Assembly: GCA_003184365.1 (NCBI GenBank) | Contig: NKYR01000025.1 | Location: forward strand, 1 to 64,000 | DNA: 64,000 nucleotides | Direction of reading: 5' to 3' | DNA from: Evernia prunastri | Lineage: Eukaryota; Ascomycota; Lecanoromycetes; Lecanorales; Parmeliaceae | Part shown: piece by piece, positions 22,329 through 31,251 of the stretch | Position numbering within the stretch: position 1 is the first letter of the stretch | Layout of the letters: the number at the start of each line of letters is the position of its first letter | Made by a program: the position numbers and the translations under genes | Notes under the pieces: generated by a model | Databases searched by the model: none | The model's input: the letters and a program-made list of their open reading frames with translations, nothing else | What the model was told of the DNA's origin: nothing

Positions 22329-23172
22329 CTCTCTTCGTCAAAGAGGATTGGTTTGAAGGGTAACCTTGAAGGATGTTGTTGTAAGTACTTTATGCGCAGG
22401 CAGGTGTTCTGGAGTAGAAGATAAGAGGACGAGGCCACTAAGATGATTGCGCACGGTGCGGGGCTATCCCGCCCTGACGTGGCTCCACACGAGTACACAA
22501 TCATCAATCGCATCATATCTTGACTCTTAAGCAACTTTTCTCTCAAGATATTTTGATGAAAATCGACATCCTATTCGCCGTCGTCGCGGATACTCCAAAA
22601 TTTGACGACCAACAAGTACCCAGGTACATGTAGGTGGCATAGTGCGTGCTACACCACTACATAATATATGCCTTTTTTTGGTGTGGCTCCAAGGATGCAG
22701 CTAGATACATAGCACCTGGCTTACCTGGATCAAGGTTACTCCCCCGAAGAACACCTACCGAGCCGAAGACGCACCCAATCAAACGTTCAGCTTCATCAAC
22801 ACGAAACAACGGCGCAGCATTTTACTCCGACCATCCCCGCAGGTCCCCCTCAAGACCTGCATTGCATACTCAACCGCACCACCGTAACATGAAACAGAAC
22901 AACATCAGTATTTAACGAAATCTCGTATACATGTTACCAACAAGGTAAATGTGTGGCACGGAGATTAAATGAAGGGGGGGAAGATGGGGGAAGGGGGGGG
23001 GATGATAATAATTAATCATACAAAAGGCGCAGCACTGCTGTCTTCCCTCCCTTCTGTCCTTTTCAGTCACCTTCCACCAGCCGCCTGTGCCTGTGACTAC
23101 TTGACCCATAAAAAGTCCCAGCTGGCCTGCGACTCAGTCTCTGTCCTTTCCACACTCGAACGATCCGCCAAG
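22329..23172. other. Intergenic; promoter side of a secreted protein gene
   Basis: No gene. Contains long G runs at 22974-23001, about 170 bp upstream of the next ATG. Confidence 0.5.
22974..23001 (+). other. G-tract cluster, possible G-quadruplex
   Basis: Three G runs of 7, 5 and 9 bases separated by 2-5 bases, long enough to supply four stacked G3 tracts. It lies within the probable promoter of the secreted protein gene starting at 23173. Confidence 0.45.
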
Positions 23173-23725
23173 ATGCTCCTTCTCAACATCGCGCTACTCG
23201 CTCTCAGGTCAGTCATAGTCCAGCAGCGGACATAACAAGAATCGCATCGACTCCCCTTACTTTACCCTCTCTTGCTATACCTCTGAGGACTTAAAATAAA
23301 TCCGAAGCTGACTCTCCAACCCCAACAGCGCCCTCCCCGCCTCTCTAGCCAGATACGAGTACTCTCGACACCACTCCCCCCACTCCACCCTCACCACCAG
23401 CACTTTCGCATCCCAAACCGCCTTCTCCAACACCACCGTGCCCCTAACCACCGCCAGCCCCGCCACGACCTCCGCAGCCGACGGCGTCCCAGGAGGAGAC
23501 AGCGGATGTCCGACGGTAACGACCACAGTCGCCAAAACCATCGGATTCTGCCCGGATCTGAAATGCGCGCCGGTGTTGGTCAACGGCGTCGTACCGGTCA
23601 TCACGTCCACGTTCGCCGTGGGCTGCGGGTGCCCGGCTGCGACGCCGACGTCGACGCTCAGCCAGTGCGATACGGGGTGTGAGAAGACGACGAGTTGGGT
23701 GTATGAGACCGCAGGGGGCTGTTAG
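23173..23725 (+). CDS. Small cysteine-containing secreted protein
   Basis: Two exons, 23173-23207 and 23329-23725 (intron 121 bp, GTCAGT...ACAG), give 143 residues. Exon 1 encodes MLLLNIALLAL and the signal peptide is completed by exon 2 (SALPASLA), the common fungal pattern of an intron inside the signal sequence. After a Ser/Thr-rich region (about 25-70, probably O-glycosylated), eight cysteines occur in the last 75 residues within GDSGCPTVTTTVAKTIGFCP, VGCGCP and QCDTGCEKTTSWVYE. The motif resembles short Thr-rich secreted proteins and possible effectors, but I do not recognise a family. G-rich tracts flank it on both sides. Confidence 0.75.
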
Positions 23726-25528
23726 GAGTGATGCAGTTGGGAAAGGTGGGAGGGGGTGGTGGGGAAGGGAGGGGGGCGTGAGAGGTGGGAAAGAAAAGGG
23801 GGGAGTAGTTGGAGAAGCAGAGTGGGCTGTAAGATATTAGATTGGGGGTTTTTTAGGTGAAGGGCAGATAGGACCCGCAAGGGAGACTATTTGTTCAGTC
23901 GTTGTATATACGTAGGTACGTATCAAGAGATCAAGAGATCTTGTCGCATCGCCTTATCCACGATAGCCATCTCTCAGGCAAGAGCAAGCCCCATTTTAAG
24001 CTGTCTCTTGAGCCCATCCCTTTTTGCTACCCACCGCCATCCCAGAACTCGAAATGCTGAGAGCGCTGTGCTACCATCTGCCTCTTGCCCATCTACAATC
24101 GTGCCCTTTTCTCCTCTCAAACATTTGCTCGTCGAACTGCTTCTCCATAGCCGTACACACCTGCACACTTGCGCGAAAAGAGGGAGATATGGACTATCGA
24201 GATTAATCGGTCATCTTCATCATACTGATTGGACCAAAGCAATCTGAGAGAGAAAGATCGAATAAGGAGGAAGAGAAAAGGGAAGAAAGAAAGACAAAGA
24301 CAAAGGAACGTACCTTTTCGTAAATCCTCATCCCACATAATCCTATCTTCCCTGCTTTTCCACACCATTTCTCCAATTCCAAACCAACGGCGCAGAAAGG
24401 GTCACAGAGGTGTAAGAAAGAAAGATGCCACGCCACGCCACACCACGCAGGTTCCATGCTTGCCGCATGTCCAAGTCCCTAGAAACAGCCTCCTTTACAA
24501 CTTACCCACATAACGAAACCGGCGAGCCAGCGCCGTAAGCGTGTGGAACACCCAGTCATTGAGGCTCATCTCATCTCATCTCATCTCATCGCATAGCACC
24601 CCCCGCTCCCCAGCCGTTCACGCAATCAGCACACACAGTCGAGGTAAGTCCAGGGCACCCCGGTCCACAAGCCTTGCCTCATGATTTCTGAAGCTGGGCC
24701 GGGACCACACATTGGAGTTCGTGAGACACGTCCCGGGGTGATGTGGCTCGCACGACAACTCTTGCAGTCCCAAATACAGTGTGGATCCGGAAGGAATGGC
24801 TCGGGGAACTTGACTGGCTTACTCGTAGATGCCCAAGGGTGCTTCTCCATTGTGGTTGGGGCCGCGGAGATGAGGAGTGCCTGGCATTATTTGATTCTTG
24901 CGACACCGCGACCCCCAAGAGAGAGAGAAGGCGGGGGAAGGGGAGGAGGGGACGGGGAGGAGAGAGAATACAAAGCGTATGTCAGACTTATCGTAGAAGA
25001 TGAATTCCAGCAGCAATCATACCCACATCGTTGCTACACGAGTATCAGAGCCTGTTCCTTCAGCATCCCTCTTATCTTTCTAAACTCTCTAGACTCAAGC
25101 TCAAACAGACAGGCATTAATCTATAAGTTCGTTTCCTTTCCATCCCACCACTTGAAGTCCCACCTACCTAATAAGTCCCCCACGCGCCTGTAGGCTGCGG
25201 GGACAAAAAACAAACAGCCCGTCACACGCGACAGCGGCATTATTTTCTGCATAGATTAGTCCGTGCATTAGTGTAGTTATGAGATGCCTATGATCTATCC
25301 CGCGAGCGGTGAGCACATCATGATCGACCGGGATCGGGCGATATCTCCAGAAAACACGAAGCAGAAAAGGGTTGGACGACGGCTCGGCGGGCGCATCTCG
25401 CATATGCGCAATTTTCACCCCACATTTCTAGTTTATATCGCGTTTAAGAAAAATAGAGATTGTGTTTATCAGTTCTCACTGTCGTGTGCCCTGCCATCGC
25501 CATCGTTGCCAGCGCAGGATCTCGAAAC
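23726..25528. other. Long intergenic stretch; G-rich start, no gene
   Basis: The first 80 bp (23737-23806) are G-rich, probably the 3' UTR of the preceding gene. A CTCAT tandem repeat is at 24565-24590. Open frames up to 170 codons (24681-25193) show no domain and sit in low-complexity purine or pyrimidine tracts. Confidence 0.45.
24565..24590. repeat. (CTCAT)5 microsatellite
   Basis: Five uninterrupted CTCAT units. Confidence 0.9.
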
Positions 25529-26297
25529 ATGATTCTCCAATTCCTCCTCCTCCTCCACCTCCTCTCCTCCGCCCAAGCAGCCCTCATCCCCCCACCCCCC
25601 AGCATCTCAATCACCACTAGCCTCCACCTGCTCAACCAAACCACAACCCACTCACCCAACCTCCCACCCAACAACTCCACCACCGCGCTCGACGGCAACA
25701 AGCTGATAAAATCCTACTGCACAGCGATGCCGCGCTGGAACCACCCGGTCAAGGAGCGGGACGACTGCGAGGGCGTGCTGGCGTATTTCTACTACGAAAC
25801 CATGGCGGACGGCGGCAAGCGGCCCGTCGAGTTCCTGTCGCCCGGGGCGAAGAAGGTGATGAAGATGAAGGGGCAGGCGACGCCTCGGAAATACACCTTT
25901 CGTACGTGCTGGCACCAGAAGACCGCCGATGAGGTGAAATCCCTCCGACGAGACTAACCAACACCCCCCCGGGCTCGAACCAGGCACCTGCACCCTCGCG
26001 ATCCTCATGGTCAAAGACATCCCCTTGCCCGCCCAGCTACCCGGCGGGTACAGAACCGGCCCCGAGACGGACGCGGCGTCCTATGCGACTCTGAACCGCG
26101 CGGCGGTGGATCTCGCCGACAAGTGTGTCCTCGGCGACGGGAAGGCGGGGTGGCTGGTGGCGGGCCAGAACGAGGGTGTCGGGTTGTTCATCTGGTCGAC
26201 GGGTTCTGAGGAGGACCAGGAGGTTGAGAATGAGGGGGCGCGGGTTGGGGTTCCGGCTTTGGGGAGGGTTGGGAATGGGTCTGTGGCGGTGTCGTAG
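25529..26297 (+). CDS. Secreted protein of unknown function
   Basis: Two exons, 25529-25901 and 25984-26297 (intron 82 bp, GTACGT...ACCAG), encode 228 residues. The start MILQFLLLLHLLSSAQA is a textbook signal peptide. The mature protein has candidate N-glycosylation sites (NQT, NNS), a YCTAMPRW...DDCEGVLAYF block, and across the exon join KYTFRTCTLAILMV. The conserved part ends with DLADKCVLGDGKAGWLVAG and GVGLFIWST. Four cysteines could pair. The pattern fits secreted proteins common in Pezizomycotina without assigned function. The intron is supported because splicing joins YTFR to TCTLAIL in frame, whereas reading through gives a stop at 25956. Confidence 0.75.
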
Positions 26298-26798
26298 CGG
26301 GTTGTGTGTAGTTGCGAATCACGCGGTGGACTTATGTGCTGAACGCTCGCCAAAGCCACTGAGAAAAGTTCAAAGCGTAGGTATTATCTAATTAACTCGT
26401 CCAAATCCGTAATGACAAGGAGTAAGTCTTGCATGAAAAGCTCAATCGCCAGAATTTTGCATGATCAAGATCCGCGAGAAGGAAAATACAGCTCCATCTC
26501 AGCATGCTGATATACCCAAGACATCCACCCCCAGGCTCTCCTCGAACGCGAAGCCGCAATCCCGTACTGCAGACTAGGCCTCTCCCGCGGTGTGCCTTCT
26601 CAACAGCCGCAATTTCCATCGGGTCAAAAAGATTCTCCGTCGATGTCCTTCATTGCGGGTTCGTACCAAAACAACGTGAGAACGCCCTCCTCGAACAGCG
26701 ACATTGCAGTGCCATTGGACTAATGGACCGGCGCCGAGACCGTTGAAAACGTAATGTGACAGTTGTTCGAACCATAGGACATGGCTTATTTGACTATC
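26298..26798. other. Convergent intergenic spacer, no gene
   Basis: Two 3' ends face each other here. No coding or RNA signal. Confidence 0.5.
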
Positions 26799-27989
26799 CT
26801 AGATGTGGGGTATAAAGCTCGACCACTGCACCGACTCGTAGGCACTGTGTGGTAGTGCACGGAGACTCAGGAAGACCTCGACTATCATATATAGCCTGAC
26901 GATAACGTAAATCAAGGGGACAGAGGCCATCAGCAAACTTATAATCTGGTCCATCGTAGTCCAGCCTCGTTTCTCGCAAGCTTCTGAGAACAAAATTAGC
27001 AGACAGAACGCCATACCCGCAATGCAAGAATATAAAGAGCTTGTCCTCCACAGCCACTGTTCCACGTTTGAGGGGAGTTTAATATTCCATGACGCAACAT
27101 GAATGGCGCCGAAGAGTGCAGGGCAAAGAGGCAAAAGAGCAAGATGTATTAATTCAAACGCTCCTGAACCTATGTCATTAAGATGATTAATCCAATCTCG
27201 ACCACCCCAAGTATACTTCCACACCGAATCCTCCTGACAATATACGGAGTCGTCTTTGTATACTTGGGGAATTGCCTCATCAGAGCAAAGAATCGTGATT
27301 GGCAAAGTAGAACCCTGAGGTTTTTGCCACCAAGCGACATAAGCAGTCAGAGCACAGGCTACGTATGCCGATGTACTGACTTCCAGGAGCGTTACAGCAC
27401 GATGCTGACCGACACGTGATATGACTTGAGTCACCAACCAGAGCGCCTGACCGCATGCGATGAGTTTTGTCAAAGTATTTGACTTCGCGTGATCACCAAT
27501 CTTATGATGTGTCACCTGCTTAAGCTCGGAAAGCCAATCTGGAGAATTCTCCTCGAATATTGGAGACACTAAATGCCGGTTTTCAAGCTGGAGGCGTCTA
27601 TCTGAAGGCGTTTTAAGACAAAACCCGCACATGCGGAGAAAGAAAGCATGGGTCAAAGTCCATTCCATCTGGGCCATTTTTCTTCGGCTCTCCCAAGCTT
27701 GGAGGAGTTCCGTAACAGCCGTAATGGTCAAGAGTTCCGGCGCGATGACACTGACCACTGCTGGGACAATTCCAGAGCTGATGATCCAATTTTTCCAAGA
27801 TCGCGGTGGTGCGCCTGGTACAACTTTGCCATGCTCAAAACGCGAACAACACGGGACTGGAAGATGGATCACTGTCCATACACAGAGGAGTATAGTGGCG
27901 AGGCAACTCCACAGTATATCGCTCGTCCCCCGTCCACAGTTGGTCGATACCCAGCCATGGACCAAGTCCTCATTTGCTGCCATTACCAA
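26799..27989 (-). CDS. Fungal multi-pass membrane protein, unknown function
   Basis: Single exon, 396 residues. It begins with a short polar part, then GRGTSDILWSCLATILLCVW and IHLPVP: the conserved opening of a large fungal family of multi-pass membrane proteins with no assigned function. Predicted spans by hydrophobicity lie at about 24-44, 72-95 (PAVVSVIAPELLTI), 172-195, 205-220, 290-310, 325-345 and 350-372. The C-terminal FLSLRALPHSAYESVQWSSF is also typical. The WGGRDWINHL block probably lies in a loop. Length and both ends match the family, so the gene is complete. Members are often found near HET and NACHT genes, as here, but a link in function is not shown. Confidence 0.8.
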   Translation of the reverse strand: MVMAANEDLVHGWVSTNCGRGTSDILWSCLATILLCVWTVIHLPVPCCSRFEHGKVVPGAPPRSWKNWIISSGIVPAVVSVIAPELLTITAVTELLQAWESRRKMAQMEWTLTHAFFLRMCGFCLKTPSDRRLQLENRHLVSPIFEENSPDWLSELKQVTHHKIGDHAKSNTLTKLIACGQALWLVTQVISRVGQHRAVTLLEVSTSAYVACALTAYVAWWQKPQGSTLPITILCSDEAIPQVYKDDSVYCQEDSVWKYTWGGRDWINHLNDIGSGAFELIHLALLPLCPALFGAIHVASWNIKLPSNVEQWLWRTSSLYSCIAGMAFCLLILFSEACEKRGWTTMDQIISLLMASVPLIYVIVRLYMIVEVFLSLRALPHSAYESVQWSSFIPHI

Positions 27990-29755
27990 TATGTTTAGAA
28001 ATTATTCGGCACGTGGTTATGGAGTACTCCGTTGGTGGAGGGACTTTGGTTGCGGTATTAATTCCACAGAAACCAGGCTCCTTGATGCACTTATGCGAGA
28101 GATTGATCTGGATTTCGAGTGAAAGGACTTGCTGCTTAACTTTTTTCCGGCGAGATGTCTTTCTGTGTATGATAGGCCGTGCGTGAAAACTGTGGTCCCT
28201 TTTCGGCTTTATGTTGTGTCCGTATATATGAAGCTCCAGTTTATGTCCTTGTTGCTTTCAAGCTCTGGCCGTAGACTTGCGCGCTCTGATGATAGATCCT
28301 TCAGATATCTAGCAGATATGTATAACTTCAAGCTTATTTTTTGGTAGATGTGAACGTTCTCAGCTCAGCCTTGTCCAAGAATGTCAGGGTCGCCGGACGG
28401 CTGACCGAGCCCCGGAGACTTTGTAACAACAGAAAAGGATATAGGTAGTAAGACGTATAGTTCACCGTCTCAAGGAGAGGCGCACAGAGTATGCAGATCA
28501 ACACAAGTCTGCTAGAAAAGATTCGAGGGACTCACAAGACTATGTACTTGGCCTTGGGCGGGGCCGCAGCGGCTTATCAGCTTGCGCCACCACCTCGGTT
28601 TTGCATGGACCAATCGCACGCTGTTACCGCCCACCCTGAAGAGATTCAGCTTACGATGCAGGTGTGGCGGAGTGCATCTGCATGCGTTCGTATCATCAAG
28701 CCCGCACAAGAACCGCCTGCGCAGCACGCAGGCTGTTTCGCAAGGTATACACGCATTGAAATCACTACATTGCTGGTGACCAGAGCGTTCAATGTACCAG
28801 AGGTTCTGGTGTGCTAGTGTGCAGCCCGGTAAAAAACAGGGAGGCCCATTGGAGTACACCAGAGCTCAAACAAACGAAAGCTTCCCAGTGTGCTCATAAC
28901 TGGATAGACCACAGTACAATTTCGACGTACCAAGTAACGAAATACACGCAAGAAGATGGAAATTCTCGTGACAAATAGATTTACTTGCGGCTCGGGTGCT
29001 GCCTTCCACTACCGTTTGCTCTTAACTCAGAGTTCGCCTTAGGGGAGCCGGGAAGCGGGCTTTAGGGGCTCTTCCGGGCTCCAGCGCTGCCTCCAGCGCT
29101 TACCAATAACCTCGGCGGCTCACCCTTGCCTCTTATGAATGTGAATAACATCACATCTCGCCAAAGGTATTGATACTCCACCTGCAAACCCTTACGCCAG
29201 CTTTCTGACTCGTCCGACGTATGTTGGATCCTACCAGTAATTGGGAATCACTCTCATCCCAGGATGGCGTCCAGAAACCCCAAACTTATTCGTGGAGGAA
29301 AAGCTACATGTATTTACCGCCTGTCGGTCCCTTGCTGCTTCTCTGTGTCGGCCTTTCCTCCTTCGCAGTGGGTGGGACATAGTGGTTCAAAATCACGACT
29401 TGGTTCGGGGGAGGGTAGAGAGATGATCTAAATCTGAGCAAGGGCTGCACTCATACGTAGCGACATGGGCACCAAGCAGTAGAATCCAAAGTGTTAGATC
29501 ACAGACGTGCACTGCTGCTTTCAAATCTGTCTGCATCTTCCCTTCACCAGCCCTAACGCGAGGGCACATTGTGACCTTTGGCGCCTCAGACTCTGGCGGG
29601 TCGATTTGCTCATAATCGCCCGCCTCACACCTAGGAATCGCGATAAGGTATGTGCCATGACCACCTTCACCACATGTACCCATTGCTTCCTGGAGGATAA
29701 GCGCCTTCAACCGCATGTATGATCCAGACTCTTCTCCTTAAATAGCACTCCGCTC
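27990..29755. other. Long intergenic stretch, no supported gene
   Basis: About 1.8 kb. It probably includes the promoter of the membrane-protein gene at its left edge. A strong hairpin lies at 29044-29082. Open frames near 28500-28860 on both strands lack domains. Confidence 0.45.
29044..29082. repeat. Inverted repeat forming a hairpin
   Basis: Arms GGAGCCGGGAAG (29044-29055) and CTTCCGGGCTCC (29071-29082) pair at 11 of 12 positions around a 15-nt loop. Followed by a duplicated CCAGCGCT. It is not next to a gene end. Confidence 0.6.
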
Positions 29756-30724
29756 TTAGTCAAGCTGGGATTGTAACGAAGCACGACTCCTCGTCGTTGA
29801 AGGGAGCTTTTCCATATGCGCGTTGAGTGACGGCAGGGTTGGATGCCTGCCAATGACTCGTAGGAAGTCTGAGGCGATAGTCCTCGGATCGTATCGTTTC
29901 GCCGCCGGAGATGCAGGTCTTGCTTCTTTCCTCTCTTCCTCCTCTTCAAGATCGATGTAGGCTTCAGACTTGGGCTGGCGCCGAGTAATCTCACTCTTCT
30001 TCCGAACCCCTTGTATATCCTCCCTCTCCTCAAGGTCGATGTAGGGTACAGGCTTGGGTGGACTGGCGTCGAGTTTGCGGGGTAGGGTGTAATCGGATCG
30101 GCGTGTAGGACACCTTGGAACGTGGAAGGACACTTCTCCGTTGGTATGAGTAAAGCATATGATCCTCGCTAGGTCGCGGACAGCGTCAGCCTCGGAATCA
30201 CGGATGGCGTCATCACAATGGCAATGGGCGTAGGGGCTGAAGGCTGGTTTCGCGTCTTTTATGGCTTCTGCCTTTGCCTTGGCAGCTTGGAGCCTCCTTG
30301 CCTCTTTTCGCTCGTGTCGAGAAGCCTCTTGTATGCGCCTTTGCATGCCTGCTTTAGGCCTTTGATCCTTCTCTGTAAGTGCGAGATATGTGCCTAGTGG
30401 ATCCGGGTCTTCGCGCTTTCCATTCGCCTTGGGAATTAAGAAGCCGAGCTGAGGGCAGTCTTGCAGGTGGTTTGATATCACACCATTCTCATGGTACAGA
30501 TCCTCGAACCACTCCGGAGGAAAAGCCTTAGGGTCTGCCAGATCACACGAGCAGTGCGCGTAAGGGAAAAAGGGTTTTTCGAATTGCCTGGCTTCCACTC
30601 TTGGAATGGCGACTTCGTCGCGACGTGACGAGGACTTCAGCTTTGACAAGGACTTGGGCATTGTGGCGGCTGCGAGACGAAACCTTGGGTCTCTTCCAAG
30701 CTTTCGAGATGGTGCTGTTGGCAT
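29756..30724 (-). CDS. Protein with duplicated His-Cys motif, unknown
   Basis: Single exon, 322 residues, no signal peptide. The same module occurs twice: PYAHCSCD (C58, C60) followed 26 residues later by H86-x3-C90-P, and PYAHCHCD (C168, C170) followed 31 residues later by H201-x3-C205-P. The shared pattern is H-C-x-C-D...H-x3-C-P, which could form two metal-binding sites. Between them is a charged Arg/Lys/Glu-rich helix (about 118-160). The C-terminal third repeats a YIDLEE motif twice (PYIDLEERED and AYIDLEEEEE), resembling short linear interaction motifs. The start could be M22 instead of M1. Fungal nuclear or cytosolic protein; I do not recognise a named family. Confidence 0.7.
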   Translation of the reverse strand: MPTAPSRKLGRDPRFRLAAATMPKSLSKLKSSSRRDEVAIPRVEARQFEKPFFPYAHCSCDLADPKAFPPEWFEDLYHENGVISNHLQDCPQLGFLIPKANGKREDPDPLGTYLALTEKDQRPKAGMQRRIQEASRHERKEARRLQAAKAKAEAIKDAKPAFSPYAHCHCDDAIRDSEADAVRDLARIICFTHTNGEVSFHVPRCPTRRSDYTLPRKLDASPPKPVPYIDLEEREDIQGVRKKSEITRRQPKSEAYIDLEEEEERKEARPASPAAKRYDPRTIASDFLRVIGRHPTLPSLNAHMEKLPSTTRSRASLQSQLD

Positions 30725-31251
30725 AACTGTGAGGATGGTATCGAGGAAGACGCGTCACAGCACAGTGTGAAACGCATATTCTTACGGCCGCGACGATACT
30801 TATTAACTTTGCGACAACACAGAGAGCCTAAGGTCTGGTATTTATTGATCGGATAAATTTCCGCCTCCCGTCGTTTCTGCCTTCACTTGAGTGCATGTCG
30901 GCTATTTCACCAAGTTTCTTTGGGGTCAAGCACATGCCCCAGGAGAGAATAATTCAAGCATCCCCCACTCCACTCTTGAACGTACCTGAAATTTTTGACA
31001 GTGACTGCACGGCCGACACATTATCTGCCATCTTGGTCAAACGCACACTGTATCTCAGTGTTTAGCTAGCTCTCCCGTGAATCATTTACAATACCTTAGG
31101 TCTCTAAGTGATCCGAGGATTATATTTGCTTCTCCTGATCACAGACCGCACCCTTATTGGACTGCCTCTGGTCGGTAACGTCTTGCTATGGTCTAGGACA
31201 ATGCCGATGAATCTGTGCTGGTACCCCGCTAGGCAGTATATCTGAACAAAG
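30725..31251. other. Divergent intergenic region
   Basis: Shared upstream region between the minus gene starting at 30724 and the plus NACHT gene starting at 31252. No clear TATA box. No coding signal. Confidence 0.5.
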
